From: Rhodoferax sp. U11-2br
GTDB lineage: Bacteria; Pseudomonadota; Gammaproteobacteria; Burkholderiales; Burkholderiaceae_C
Reading direction: 5' to 3'
DNA: 64,000 nt
Assembly (NCBI RefSeq): GCF_018619435.1
Contig: NZ_JAHFZF010000002.1
Coordinates: forward strand, 1 to 64,000
Shown: positions 29,705 through 39,002 of the stretch, in pieces
Position numbering within the stretch: the stretch's first letter is position 1
Layout of the letters: each line of letters starts with the position of its first letter
Notes under the pieces: model-generated
Database searches by the model: none
Told to the model about the DNA's origin: nothing
What the model saw: the letters and a program-made list of their open reading frames with translations, nothing else
Made by a program: the position numbers and the translations under genes

Positions 29705-30463
29705 TCAGCGCAAAAAGGCGTCATAACTGGTCTTCAAGATGAGCGCACTGACCACCACCAGGAACACCCCTCGCACAAAGCCGGTGCCATGTTTGAGCGC
29801 CAGCCGGGTGCCCAGCAGGCTGCCCAGCACATTGGCCAAGGCCATCACCAGCACAAAGTGCCACCAGATGTGCCCTTTGCTGATGAACAGCACCAGCGCC
29901 GCGACATTGGTGGCGCAGTTCACCAGTTTGGCCGCCGCCGAGGCGCTCAGAAAGTCGTAACCCAGCACCCGCACAAACAAAAACACCAGAAAACTGCCTG
30001 TGCCCGGGCCAAAAAAGCCGTCATAAAACCCAATGACCAGACCAATCGCGGCCGCCGCCAGCTGCTCCTGTCCACCCGCAAAACGCGGTACATGGGTGCG
30101 GCCCAGTTCCTTTTTGGCCAGCGTGTAGAGCAGCACCGCCAGCAACACCAGCGGTAATACCTTGCGCAAAAAATCTGGTGAAACCACCGTCACCAGCCAG
30201 GCCCCGGCAAACGAGGCCACCAGGCCCGCCACGGCGGCTGGCCACAGGGCGACCCACCGTATCTGCACCCGGCGGCTGTATTGCCAGGTGGCAAAGGCCG
30301 TACCCCACAGCGATGCCCCTTTGTTGGTGCCAAACAGGGTGGCCGGGTGGGCGGTGGGAAAAGCGGCAAACAGGGCAGGCACCAGGATCAGGCCACCGCC
30401 ACCAACGATGGCATCGACAAAACCGGCAAACAGACTGGCCAACGACACAATGAGTAATTCCAT
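29705..30463 (-). CDS. TSUP (TauE/SafE) family transporter
   Basis: 252-residue membrane protein with about eight helices. Family motifs GFVDAIVGGGGLILVPALF at the N-terminus and GFYDGFFGPGTGSFLVFLF in the second half are the two pseudo-repeats of TSUP proteins, several of which export sulfite or organosulfonates. Starts at 30463 (MELLIVSLAS, matching homologues) or slightly upstream (30472); no clear ribosome-binding site decides. Substrate unknown. Confidence 0.85.
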   Translation of the reverse strand: MELLIVSLASLFAGFVDAIVGGGGLILVPALFAAFPTAHPATLFGTNKGASLWGTAFATWQYSRRVQIRWVALWPAAVAGLVASFAGAWLVTVVSPDFLRKVLPLVLLAVLLYTLAKKELGRTHVPRFAGGQEQLAAAAIGLVIGFYDGFFGPGTGSFLVFLFVRVLGYDFLSASAAAKLVNCATNVAALVLFISKGHIWWHFVLVMALANVLGSLLGTRLALKHGTGFVRGVFLVVVSALILKTSYDAFLR

Positions 30464-30501
30464 GGTGGCCATTGTCGCATTGGCCACGCCTCGGCCAGCT
30501 T

Positions 30502-30556
30502 CTTTTTGTATAGCTATTGACCCTTGTTAGATAAGGGATGAAAGCCTATTTTTCAT
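30502..30556 (-). repeat. Dispersed hairpin repeat, copy upstream of the TSUP gene
   Basis: Contains TATAGCTATTGACCCTT, a short loop, AAGGGATGAAAGCC and a T-rich end. The TAGCTATT and CCCTT...AAGGG parts match the family; more diverged than copy 1. Confidence 0.55.
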
Positions 30557-30593
30557 ATAACCCGGTCACCCCTCGATGGGCGGCGCAGCCATT

Positions 30594-30622
30594 AAAAAAG
30601 GCACCGGGTTTGCCGGTGCCTT
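30594..30622 (-). terminator. Rho-independent terminator, leftward
   Basis: On the minus strand, GGCACCGG-CAAA-CCCGGTGCC followed directly by TTTTTT. It lies about 200 bp beyond the rhodanese stop. On the plus strand the T run is offset, so leftward termination is the main reading. Confidence 0.85.
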
Positions 30623-30822
30623 GTCTCTGTTTTTTTGTGTGACCTCGTCGGGTCTGTCTCCTGGGGCCTCTCACCATGCCTGGGCGTAGCGCCCGGGTGA
30701 TGGTTCAACTGTACGCGCCACAGCGGTCTGCGGCCATCGGGACATACCCTTTTCAGGTTTACCCTTGATCTGTGTCTAGGAATCGGGTGCCTTGTGGGCT
30801 TATGTGGCCCGCAGCCGCAAGA
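30623..30822 (-). other. Structured noncoding stretch, possible small RNA or long 3' UTR
   Basis: 200 bp without a gene between the rhodanese stop and the leftward terminator. It includes a strong stem-loop at about 30673-30703 (CCATG, CCTGGGCG / CGCCCGGG, with a TAG loop). The combination of stem-loop and strong terminator would suit a small RNA or a structured 3' UTR. I could not match it to 6S, tmRNA, SRP or RNase P RNA. Confidence 0.3.
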
Positions 30823-31221
30823 CTACTTGGCCTCGCCCGTCACCACTGGCAAGCCCGCCCTGCTCCAGGCGATCAGACCACCCTCCATGTTCACCGCCTT
30901 GGTGAAACCGGCCCTGGTCAGGATCTCCTGGGCACGGGCCGAGCGTTGACCGCTGCGGCAGAACAGCACCACCGGCTGGTTCTGGTGGGCACGGATCTCG
31001 GACAGGCGGCTCTCCAGCTGGCCCAACGGAATCAGCATGGTGCCGGGCGCATGGCTCTGGGCGTATTCATGGGGCTCCCGCACATCAATCACCAGCGCAC
31101 CCTGGCTTTGCAGGGCGGCGACCTGCTTGACATCGACGCTGGCCACACCGGCCCAGGTGCCAACCGAAACGGTCAGCACAACACCCACCCATGCGGACTG
31201 AAGCCACTTTGTGCAAGTCAT
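30823..31221 (-). CDS. Exported rhodanese-like domain protein
   Basis: 132 residues. Signal peptide (KWLQSAWVGVVLTVSVGTWAG), then a single rhodanese domain with DVREPHEY and active-site cysteine loop FCRSGQRS near residue 94. Probably periplasmic sulfur carrier or sulfurtransferase. Start at 31221 is set by AAGGTG 6 bp upstream; a longer open frame has no family support. Follows the aldehyde dehydrogenase gene on the same strand. Confidence 0.87.
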   Translation of the reverse strand: MTCTKWLQSAWVGVVLTVSVGTWAGVASVDVKQVAALQSQGALVIDVREPHEYAQSHAPGTMLIPLGQLESRLSEIRAHQNQPVVLFCRSGQRSARAQEILTRAGFTKAVNMEGGLIAWSRAGLPVVTGEAK

Positions 31222-31255
31222 GCGGTTCACCTTGTTTGGAAAATGGGTCCAACAC

Positions 31256-32767
31256 TCACAGGTCAAATCTGACGCCCTGCGCCAGCGGCAGCGCGCTGGA
31301 GTAGTTGATGGTGTTGGTGGCTCGGCGCATGTAGGCGCGCCAGGCGTCCGAGCCACTTTCGCGGCCACCGCCGGTTTCTTTCTCTCCACCAAAAGCACCC
31401 CCAATTTCAGCACCCGAGGTGCCGATGTTCACATTGCTGATGCCACAGTCCGACCCGGCCGCCGACAGGAAACTTTCCGCCTCACGCAGGTCGTTGGTGA
31501 AAATGCTCGACGACAGGCCTTGCGGCACGTCATTGTTGAGCGCGATGGCCTGGGCCAGCGTCTGGTAGCTCAGGATGTAGAGGATGGGCGCAAAGGTCTC
31601 GTGGCGCACCACCTCGGTCTGCACGGGCATCTCAACCAAGGCGGCGCTGACGTAAAACGCCTGCGGGTACTGCGCTTGCAACACCCGTTCACCCCCGGTG
31701 ACCACCCCCCCTTGCTGGCGCGCCAGGACCAACGCCTGCTGCATGGCCTCAAACGCGGCCTGGTCGATCAGCGGGCCCAGCAGGGTGCCAGGCTCGGTGG
31801 GTGCACCGATCCTGAAACTGGCGTACGCCTTCTTGAGCCGCGCGACCAGATCACCATAAACATCCGCATGCACGATCAGGCGCCGTGCGGTGGTGCAGCG
31901 CTGGCCCGCCGTACCCGCTGCGGCAAAAGCCACCGCACGCACCGCCATGTCCAGGTCGGCACTGGGCGCCACAACGATGGCGTTGTTGCCACCCAGCTCC
32001 AGCAGGCTGCGGCCAAACCGTGCTGCAACTGCCTGGCCCACGGCCCGGCCCATGCGGGTGCTGCCGGTGGCCGACACCAGCGCCACTTTGGGGTGGTCCA
32101 CCAGCGCCTGGCCAACATCAGCGTGACCCAGCAGCAGCTGGCTCAGGTCGCGGCTGAGCTCCGGTTGGCCAAAACGCACACAGGCGCGCTCAAACAGGGC
32201 CTGCACCGCCAGTGCACACAGAGGCGCTTTCTCGGACGGTTTCCAGACCACCGCATTGCCACAGACCAGCGCCAAGGCCGCGTTCCAGGCCCAGACCGCC
32301 ACCGGGAAGTTGAAGGCGGTGATGACACCCACCGCACCCAGCGGGTGCCAGGTTTCCATCATGCGGTGGCCGGGGCGCTCGCTGGCCATGGTTGAACCGC
32401 AGAGCTGGCGCGACAGGCCCACGGCGAAGTCGCAGATGTCGATCATCTCCTGCACCTCACCCAGGCCTTCGGAAGAGACTTTGCCCACTTCCAGCGTCAC
32501 AAGCTGACCCAGGGCCTGCTTGTGGGCACGCAACTCCTCACCCAACAGGCGCACCAGTTCACCACGCTGCGGTGCGGGCACCACACGCCAACGCAAAAAA
32601 GCACCATGGGCACGCACGGCGGCATGGGCCACCTGGTTCAGGGGTGTGCTGTGGACCTGGGCCAGCAGCTGGCCGTCGATCGGCGACACCGTGGCCAGGT
32701 CACCGCCTTGCAACACGTGGGGGTCCACGCCCAGAGAGGCCATCAGTTCGGTGACAAAGGTTGGCAT
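31256..32767 (-). CDS. amaB: ALDH7-type aldehyde dehydrogenase (piperideine-6-carboxylate / aminoadipate semialdehyde dehydrogenase)
   Basis: 503-residue NAD(P)-dependent aldehyde dehydrogenase. Catalytic Cys291 in GQRCTTARRL, and the antiquitin-like LELGGNNAIVV carrying the general-base Glu near 256, are characteristic of ALDH7 enzymes that oxidise 2-aminoadipate 6-semialdehyde to 2-aminoadipate. The gene follows a lysine dehydrogenase-type gene, which would make exactly this semialdehyde. AGGAG 5 bp upstream fixes the start at 32767. Function assignment is by family plus context. Confidence 0.82.
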   Translation of the reverse strand: MPTFVTELMASLGVDPHVLQGGDLATVSPIDGQLLAQVHSTPLNQVAHAAVRAHGAFLRWRVVPAPQRGELVRLLGEELRAHKQALGQLVTLEVGKVSSEGLGEVQEMIDICDFAVGLSRQLCGSTMASERPGHRMMETWHPLGAVGVITAFNFPVAVWAWNAALALVCGNAVVWKPSEKAPLCALAVQALFERACVRFGQPELSRDLSQLLLGHADVGQALVDHPKVALVSATGSTRMGRAVGQAVAARFGRSLLELGGNNAIVVAPSADLDMAVRAVAFAAAGTAGQRCTTARRLIVHADVYGDLVARLKKAYASFRIGAPTEPGTLLGPLIDQAAFEAMQQALVLARQQGGVVTGGERVLQAQYPQAFYVSAALVEMPVQTEVVRHETFAPILYILSYQTLAQAIALNNDVPQGLSSSIFTNDLREAESFLSAAGSDCGISNVNIGTSGAEIGGAFGGEKETGGGRESGSDAWRAYMRRATNTINYSSALPLAQGVRFDL

Positions 32768-32780
32768 GATTGCTCCTGAA

Positions 32781-32827
32781 AAAGGTGCTATTAGCCCTGA
32801 TTTTATAAGGTCTAGAGGCCGTTTTAT
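32781..32827 (-). repeat. Dispersed hairpin repeat, copy between lysine-catabolic genes
   Basis: Minus-strand sequence matches the family: GGCCTCTAGACCTTATAAAA, then AGGGCT and AATAGC. It lies just upstream of the ribosome-binding site of the aldehyde dehydrogenase gene within the operon gap. Confidence 0.75.
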
Positions 32828-32881
32828 CCACAATACTTCGGCTGACTGGGTCAGCCAGCGCCGCTGCGCCCAGAGGCCAAC

Positions 32882-33976
32882 TCAACCAATCGACTCGACC
32901 TGGCGCGACTGCTGGTAAGCGCAACCAAAGCGGTTAGCCAGCAGGTCGGGCAGGGCCACCTGCTCCTGTTTGATGAAGCCCGACTGAGGCAGCTTTTTCT
33001 CACGGAACAGATCGATGGCGCCGCAGATGCCGGCCGCCGTGGTGATCTGGATCGCACTCATCGGGTTGGTCTCACTGCGGTCAGCAAAAATCTTGCGGGC
33101 AAACACCTCTTGCATGAACTTGCCGTCACATTCACCACTGACGGTCACAAACACCAGTACCACGTCCTGCATCGTGAGCGGCACGGATTTGCGCAGGATC
33201 GCCTTGAGGGTTTCCTGGTCGTGCTGCATGCCCAGCTCCTGCAGCAGCATCTTCATGATGGCGCCGTGGCCGGGGTAACGCACGGTCTTGTAGTCCAGCG
33301 TCTGGACCTTGCCCTTGAGCGTGTCGCACAGGGTGCCCAGGCCGCCGGAGGTGTTGAAGGCCTCGTACTCGGTGCCGTCCAGGCTGAAATGTTCCATGCC
33401 TTCGAGCGGCAGCACCTCGATCACGTTGCCGTCCCGGATGGCTTCGCAGGGGTGGCAGTACTCGTTGATCAGGCCGTCCACGCTCCAGGTCAGGTTGTAC
33501 TTGAGCGAGTTGGTGGGGAAGGCCGGCAGCGCACCGACACGCATCTTGACCTCGTGCAACTCGGTGAACTTCTGGCTCAGGTGGTGGGCCACGATGCCAA
33601 TGAAACCCGGCGCCAGCCCACACTGCGGCATGAAGGCGGTTTTAGCGCCCTCGGCCAGGGCCATGATGCCGCGTGTGGCGGCCACGTCTTCGGTCAAATC
33701 AAAATAGTGACATCCAGCGGCCTTGGCCTGGGTGGCGACAGTCAGCGCCAGGTGGTAGGGCAAGGCGTTGATGACGGCGTCATACCCCGTCATGCTGTCA
33801 CGCAATTCAGCCACGTCCGAGGTGTCGATCAGCGCCGTTTCCACCGGCAGGTGGGCCAGTGCCTTGAGCGCCACCACACTGCAATCCACCACCTTGACGG
33901 TGTAGTCACCACTGTGTGACAACCAGGCCGCAATGGTTTGACCGATGTGACCGGCACCCATTAAAACAACACGCAT
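32882..33976 (-). CDS. Saccharopine dehydrogenase-family protein, probable L-lysine 6-dehydrogenase
   Basis: 364 residues. N-terminal Rossmann motif VVLMGAGHIGQTIA, then the saccharopine reductase-type fold (CGLAPGFIGIVAHHLS, MRVGALPAFPTNSLKYNLTW). Length is close to bacterial lysine 6-dehydrogenases, which use NAD to convert lysine to 2-aminoadipate semialdehyde/piperideine carboxylate. AGGAG at 7 bp sets the start at 33976. Next gene is an ALDH7-type dehydrogenase and the divergent neighbour an Lrp-type regulator, which together support lysine catabolism. Alternatives: a true saccharopine dehydrogenase. Confidence 0.78.
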   Translation of the reverse strand: MRVVLMGAGHIGQTIAAWLSHSGDYTVKVVDCSVVALKALAHLPVETALIDTSDVAELRDSMTGYDAVINALPYHLALTVATQAKAAGCHYFDLTEDVAATRGIMALAEGAKTAFMPQCGLAPGFIGIVAHHLSQKFTELHEVKMRVGALPAFPTNSLKYNLTWSVDGLINEYCHPCEAIRDGNVIEVLPLEGMEHFSLDGTEYEAFNTSGGLGTLCDTLKGKVQTLDYKTVRYPGHGAIMKMLLQELGMQHDQETLKAILRKSVPLTMQDVVLVFVTVSGECDGKFMQEVFARKIFADRSETNPMSAIQITTAAGICGAIDLFREKKLPQSGFIKQEQVALPDLLANRFGCAYQQSRQVESIG

Positions 33977-34074
33977 GACTTGCTCCTTGAACATGGACGA
34001 GATGGACCCAGTTTAGGTCTCCTGTGTGTCGAAAGTGGTAGTTTATTGGACATAATTGCTTTTAAAACAGACAC

Positions 34075-34095
34075 TATGATGACCATATTGTCATA
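34075..34095. promoter_or_regulatory. Candidate Lrp-type operator between lysine genes and regulator
   Basis: TATGA (34075-34079) and TCATA (34091-34095) flank an AT-rich centre in the 138-bp divergent gap. On the minus strand a TTGACG hexamer nearby could serve as the -35 of the dehydrogenase promoter. Symmetry and position fit autoregulation plus control of the catabolic operon. Confidence 0.4.
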
Positions 34096-34114
34096 ACGTC
34101 AATTTTTAAAAGCC

Positions 34115-34579
34115 ATGAACCCAAGCAGCTTGCCCACTCCACCTGTTCTGCGCGACGCCCTGGATCGCCAACTGCTGGCGCTGTTGCAGCTCAACGCGCG
34201 TGAATCGGCCGCCAACCTGGCGCGCCAGCTCGGAACCGCACGCACCACGGTGTTGTCGCGCCTGAACCGCCTGGAGCGCGAAGGCGTCATTGCCGGCTAC
34301 ACCGTGCGCCTGGCGCAAGACATGCTTAACCAGGGCCTGCAGGCTTTTGTTGGCCTGACGGTTCAGCCTAAGGCCGGGCGTGGCATCGAGGAGCAGCTGC
34401 AGCGCATGCCCGAGGTGCGCCAGCTGTGCGCTGTGAGTGGCGAGTTTGACTATGTGCTGCTGCTGCGCGCCGAATCGGCAGTGCGGCTCAACACCCTGCT
34501 CGATGACATCCGCAACCTCGAAGGTGTGGTGAAAACCACCACCTCGGTGGCACTGGCCTGGAAGATCGAGCGCACCTAA
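34115..34579 (+). CDS. Lrp/AsnC family transcriptional regulator
   Basis: 154 residues. N-terminal winged helix (DRQLLALLQLNARESAANLA, LGTARTTVLSRLNRLEREGV) and C-terminal RAM/ligand domain (QAFVGLTVQPKAGRGIEEQL, GEFDYVLLLRAES). Divergent from the lysine dehydrogenase gene, so probably its lysine-responsive regulator. Confidence 0.9.
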   Translation: MNPSSLPTPPVLRDALDRQLLALLQLNARESAANLARQLGTARTTVLSRLNRLEREGVIAGYTVRLAQDMLNQGLQAFVGLTVQPKAGRGIEEQLQRMPEVRQLCAVSGEFDYVLLLRAESAVRLNTLLDDIRNLEGVVKTTTSVALAWKIERT

Positions 34580-34650
34580 AGAAAAAGAACGGCGGCCCCG
34601 CGCCAGCGCAGATCGGCATCTGTGCACGTTCTGGCCTTTCACCCAATCTC

Positions 34651-34666
34651 TGGCACGGTCCTTGCA
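34651..34666 (+). promoter_or_regulatory. Sigma-54 promoter of the PAS chemoreceptor gene
   Basis: TGGCACGGTCCTTGCA is a perfect TGGCAC-N5-TTGCA. It lies 80 bp upstream of the chemoreceptor ATG. Implies RpoN plus an enhancer-binding activator for this receptor. Confidence 0.88.
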
Positions 34667-34745
34667 GAAAAAGTAAAATACTGTTTCGTTTTTTGTAAAT
34701 CGTTGGAACAGGCCTCTGCCTGCCATAACCGAGAGTCTTCCCGCC

Positions 34746-36293
34746 ATGCGTACCAACCTCCCCGTGAGCCAGCAGGAATTCCAGTTTCCAGCTGCCGAAA
34801 CCCTGCTGTCGACCACCAACCAGAAGGGCACCATCACCTACGCCAATGCGGCGTTTGTGCGCACCAGCGGTTATGCAATGCATGAGCTGATAGGCCAGCC
34901 GCACAATTTGGTGCGCCACCCGGACATGCCGGTGGAGGCCTTTGAAGACATGTGGCGCACCCTCAAAGAGGGTCAATCATGGCGCGCGGTGGTGAAAAAC
35001 CGGCGCCAGAATGGGGACCACTACTGGGTTTGCGCCAACGCTGCACCAATGCGGCGCAAAGGCCAGCTCACCGGGTATCTGTCGGTGCGCACCCATCCCC
35101 CGCGCCAGGAGATTGATGCCGCTGCGCAGCTCTATGCCCGTTTCAAGGCGGGCAAGGCGACCGGGCTGGCGTTCCACAGGGGCTTGGTGGTGCGCACCGG
35201 GTTGATGCGCTGGACCAGCAGCTTGCAGCTGCTTCCCACCGCCTGGCGTGTGCGCCTGCCGCTGCTCGGTGTGGGTCTGGTCACCGGTTCGGTGCTGGCC
35301 AGCTCAGGTTCGGGTCCGGCGGTGCTGCTGGTCAGCGGTGCTGCGCTGGCTCTGAGCCTGTTGCTGGCCGACGTCTTCATGGAACAGCAAATCACCACCC
35401 CCCTGCGGCACATCAGGGCGGCTGCACAACAGGTGGCGACCGGTGAATCGGCGCCCGACCTCAACCTCAACCGGGTGGACGACATTGGGCAAATCGCCCG
35501 CTCCGTCAACCAGTCCGGTCTGAATCTGCAGTCTCTGGTGGCCGATGTGTTTGAGCAGGCCTCGGGCGTGCAGGTAGCCAGCCAGGAAATTGCGGCGGCG
35601 GCCAGCGACCTCTCCGCCCGGACGGAGCAAGCTGCCTCCAACCTCGAAGAAACCGCGGCGGCCATGGAACAGCAAACCGCCTCGGTCAAGCAAAACGCAG
35701 ACACCGCCCTGCATGCCAGTTCCCTGGTGCAGAACGCCACCGAGGTGGTGGCCCAAGGTGGCAACAACATGGATCTGGTGGACGCCACCATGACACAAAT
35801 CACCAGCGCCAGCCGCAAAATAGCCGACATCATCAGCGTGATTGACGGCATTGCCTTCCAGACCAACATCCTCGCTTTGAACGCCGCGGTCGAGGCGGCC
35901 CGGGCCGGAGAGCAGGGCCGGGGGTTTGCCGTGGTGGCCTCCGAAGTGCGTAGCCTGGCTGGCCGCTCAGCCGCAGCGGCCAAGGAGATCAAAGCCCTGA
36001 TCGACGACTCGGTCCGACAGGTCGAGAGTGGCTCGAAACTGGTGGCCCAGGCCGGCCAGACCATGGCCGACCTGGTGAGTCAGGTCAACCATGTCAACGA
36101 CCTCATGCGCGAGATCACACTGGCATCCAAAGAGCAATCACAAGGCATTGCTCAAGTCGGGCAAGCGGTGGCCCAGCTCGACGACATGACACAACAAAAC
36201 GCCGCCATGGTGGAGGAAAGCAGTGCGGCTGCGGCCAGCCTGGGTGAACAGGCCCAGCGTCTGGTGGGTGCGGTCAAGGTGTTCTCGTCATAG
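34746..36293 (+). CDS. Aer-like methyl-accepting chemotaxis protein with PAS domain
   Basis: 515 residues. An N-terminal PAS domain (about 20-120; [33 protein letters not shown], the Aer-type redox-sensor pattern) is followed by two close membrane helices (about 170-215), a HAMP-like region and a chemoreceptor signalling domain. The tip [20 protein letters not shown] is at about 361-380. Aer-type PAS domains bind FAD and sense redox or energy state. No C-terminal CheR tether is seen. Expression is probably sigma-54 dependent. Confidence 0.92.
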   Translation: MRTNLPVSQQEFQFPAAETLLSTTNQKGTITYANAAFVRTSGYAMHELIGQPHNLVRHPDMPVEAFEDMWRTLKEGQSWRAVVKNRRQNGDHYWVCANAAPMRRKGQLTGYLSVRTHPPRQEIDAAAQLYARFKAGKATGLAFHRGLVVRTGLMRWTSSLQLLPTAWRVRLPLLGVGLVTGSVLASSGSGPAVLLVSGAALALSLLLADVFMEQQITTPLRHIRAAAQQVATGESAPDLNLNRVDDIGQIARSVNQSGLNLQSLVADVFEQASGVQVASQEIAAAASDLSARTEQAASNLEETAAAMEQQTASVKQNADTALHASSLVQNATEVVAQGGNNMDLVDATMTQITSASRKIADIISVIDGIAFQTNILALNAAVEAARAGEQGRGFAVVASEVRSLAGRSAAAAKEIKALIDDSVRQVESGSKLVAQAGQTMADLVSQVNHVNDLMREITLASKEQSQGIAQVGQAVAQLDDMTQQNAAMVEESSAAAASLGEQAQRLVGAVKVFSS

Positions 36294-36311
36294 CACGGTA
36301 CAGTGCGGCCC

Positions 36312-37235
36312 ATGACAACCCAAATCTCTCTCATCGGTGCACCCACCGACATTGGCGCGGGCAGCCGCGGTGCCAGCATGGGCCCCGAAGCCCTGCGTGT
36401 GGCCAACCTCATCCCGGTGTTACAAAGCCACGGTCTGGATGTGATCGACCGGGGCAATCTGAGCGGCCCCAGCAACCCCTGGTTACCACCGGTGGATGGT
36501 TACCGTCACCTGGACCAGGTGGTGGCCTGGAACCAGGCGGTGCACAACGCGGTGTATGCCGAGTTGCAGAATGAGCGCCTGCCGATCCTGCTTGGCGGTG
36601 ACCACTGCCTGGGCCTGGGCTCCATCAGCGCGGTGGCCCGGCATTGCCGTCAGGTGGGCAAGAAGCTGCGCGTGTTGTGGCTGGACGCACATGCCGACTT
36701 CAACACCAACGCCTTGACCCCCAGCGGCAACATCCACGGCATGCCGGTGGCTTGCCTCTGCGGCTACGGGCCGGACGTGCTGACCAGCATCGGTGGCCAG
36801 GTGCCTGCGATCAACCCCAAATGGGTGCGCCAGATTGGCATCCGCAGCGTCGACGCCGGTGAAAAACGCCTGGTGCACGAAGCCGGTCTGGATGTGTTTG
36901 ACATGCGTTTCATCGACGAGATGGGCATGCGTGCCGCGATGGAGCTGGCACTGGCGCTGGTGGACGCCAACACCCACCTGCATGTGAGTTTCGACGTCGA
37001 TTTTCTCGACCCCGACATCGCGCCAGGTGTCGGCACCACGGTGCGTGGTGGCCCGACCTACCGTGAGGCCCAGCTGTGTATGGAGATGATCGCCGACACC
37101 GGGCGACTGGCCTCCCTCGATGTGATGGAGCTCAACCCGGCCTTTGATGTGCGTAACAAAACCGCCGAGGTCGCGGTGGACCTGATCGAGTCGCTGTTTG
37201 GCAAAAGCACCCTGATGCGCAAAGCGGCGGCCTGA
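36312..37235 (+). CDS. rocF: Arginase
   Basis: 307 residues. Manganese-binding motifs GGDHCLGLG, DAHADFNT and SFDVDFLDPD are intact, and SGNIHGMPVA is the arginase-type substrate loop. Hydrolyses arginine to ornithine and urea. Start ATG at 36312 just after the chemoreceptor; a GTG 9 bp upstream is less likely. Together with putA nearby it fits arginine-to-glutamate catabolism through ornithine, though an ornithine aminotransferase is not in the window. Confidence 0.92.
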   Translation: MTTQISLIGAPTDIGAGSRGASMGPEALRVANLIPVLQSHGLDVIDRGNLSGPSNPWLPPVDGYRHLDQVVAWNQAVHNAVYAELQNERLPILLGGDHCLGLGSISAVARHCRQVGKKLRVLWLDAHADFNTNALTPSGNIHGMPVACLCGYGPDVLTSIGGQVPAINPKWVRQIGIRSVDAGEKRLVHEAGLDVFDMRFIDEMGMRAAMELALALVDANTHLHVSFDVDFLDPDIAPGVGTTVRGGPTYREAQLCMEMIADTGRLASLDVMELNPAFDVRNKTAEVAVDLIESLFGKSTLMRKAAA

Positions 37236-37249
37236 GCGCATTCACTGGG

Positions 37250-38875
37250 TCAGAAGCTTTCCCATTCACCTTCGGTACTGGCTTGTGCTGCGGGCGCCTG
37301 AGGCGTCGGTTTGGGCAAGGCCTTGGCGGTCGGACTGGCAGCTTCTGACCGCCCGGGTTTGGCTGCTGACAGTAACTTGGGCCGGGCTGTGCCAATGGGC
37401 TGAGGTACCGGGCGACGCGGCGGCGCCTGTTTGGTCGGCACCGACGGCCGCGCCCCAGCGGTGCTGCTGCCCTTGAAAACAGCCACGGTTTGCACCAGCT
37501 CCTGGGCTTGTGTACGCAAACCACCGGCAGCGGCGGCCATCTGTTCTACCAGCGCGGCGTTTTGCTGCGTGGCCTGGTCCATTTGTGTCACTGCTTCGCT
37601 GACACTGGCCACACCGGAGGCCTGTTCACTGCTGGCAGCGCTGATTTCGCCCATGATGTCGGTCACGCGGCGGATGGCGTCAACCACCTCGGTCATGGTG
37701 GTGCCAGCCTGGTCCACCAGCGTGCTGCCCAGCTCCACCCGCTCAACGCTGGTGTTGATCAGGGTTTTGATCTCTTTGGCGGCCTCGGCACTACGTCCGG
37801 CCAGGGAGCGCACCTCAGACGCCACCACCGCAAACCCCCGGCCCTGTTCCCCGGCGCGGGCCGCTTCCACTGCCGCGTTCAAGGCCAGGATGTTGGTCTG
37901 GAAGGCAATGCCGTCGATCACACTGATGATGTCACCAATCTTGCGCGAGGCTTCGTTGATGCCGCGCATGGTTTCCACCACCTGTCCAACCACTTGTCCG
38001 CCCTGAGCCGCCACACTGCTGGCGTTCATGGCCAGCTGGTTGGCCTGGCGGGCGTTGTCGGCCGACTGGGTGACGATCTGGGTCAGGCTGGCCATGCTGC
38101 TGGCGGTGCGCTGCAGGTTGCTGGCGGTCTGCTCGGTGCGGTCACTCAGGTCCTGGTTACCACTGGCTATTTCTGCGGCGGCCAGCTCAATGCTGTGGGA
38201 GCCGGTACGTACCGCCGACACCGCAACGTCCATGCGCTCCAAAGTGGTCTTGAGGGCCTGACTGGAGGGGGTGCCTGTGGCAACCCCGGACACATTGAGC
38301 GAGATGCCATCGGTCTGGTTGATGCGCGATACCAGCACCGCCAACTCTTCCCCGGCCTGCGCCGCACGCGCCATGCCGGTCACCAGCACAATTTCGACGC
38401 CCGACTGCACCACCACATACACCGCGTGCAGGACAATGACTTTGAAGTTGGGCTCTGTCAGGCAGTACAGGCCATAACCTGCTGCTTGCAGGCGGTCAAA
38501 CAACACATGGTGCACCGCGTACATGGCGGCACCAAAAATGATGATGCGCCAGTCCCGGTACACCAGCAACAGTGCCAAGGTGACGAACACCCCAAAGTGG
38601 AACTCCAACATGCCTTGCGCCAGCTGGATATGCAACACCACCAGGCCCACCAGCACAAAGGTCAGCACAAAGCGGCTCAGCGTCGTGCCTTTGGCGCTGG
38701 CATACACCACACCCGCCAGCAACACAAAAGCCACTGTTGCACCCACCGCGAGCGCGGTGTCCACAAACTGGGCGCCCAGAATCAGCGCCGCTACCGCGCT
38801 GAGCCCAATGGCCAGCAAAATGATCCGGTCACCAAACGTGTCTACCGGTGTTGTGTCTGCCACGTTGTGGGTCAT
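37250..38875 (-). CDS. Methyl-accepting chemotaxis protein with six-helix membrane sensor and C-terminal tether
   Basis: 541 residues. No periplasmic ligand domain: residues about 17-170 form about six membrane helices with conserved-looking histidines ([27 protein letters not shown]). The signalling domain follows, tip [20 protein letters not shown] at about 315-334. A Pro/Ala-rich linker ends in EWESF, which resembles the NWETF pentapeptide that tethers CheR/CheB. ATG with AGGAG 6 bp upstream. Probably senses a membrane-permeable or membrane-derived signal. Confidence 0.9.
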   Translation of the reverse strand: MTHNVADTTPVDTFGDRIILLAIGLSAVAALILGAQFVDTALAVGATVAFVLLAGVVYASAKGTTLSRFVLTFVLVGLVVLHIQLAQGMLEFHFGVFVTLALLLVYRDWRIIIFGAAMYAVHHVLFDRLQAAGYGLYCLTEPNFKVIVLHAVYVVVQSGVEIVLVTGMARAAQAGEELAVLVSRINQTDGISLNVSGVATGTPSSQALKTTLERMDVAVSAVRTGSHSIELAAAEIASGNQDLSDRTEQTASNLQRTASSMASLTQIVTQSADNARQANQLAMNASSVAAQGGQVVGQVVETMRGINEASRKIGDIISVIDGIAFQTNILALNAAVEAARAGEQGRGFAVVASEVRSLAGRSAEAAKEIKTLINTSVERVELGSTLVDQAGTTMTEVVDAIRRVTDIMGEISAASSEQASGVASVSEAVTQMDQATQQNAALVEQMAAAAGGLRTQAQELVQTVAVFKGSSTAGARPSVPTKQAPPRRPVPQPIGTARPKLLSAAKPGRSEAASPTAKALPKPTPQAPAAQASTEGEWESF

Positions 38876-39002
38876 GTCTGTCTCCTGGGTATGCCGGTGG
38901 GTGGTCAGGTGCCACGAGCCGGTTGGCCCGGACTATGCCACAACGACTACCCCCTCTTGGGCACCGCAGCCACCTCAACCCAATCGCTGCGTTCCTTGTG
39001 GC

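Noticed and set aside
30623-30822. 6S RNA
   Set aside because: The region has a terminator and stem-loop but I could not form the 6S closing stem and central bubble, and the genomic neighbours are not the usual ones.
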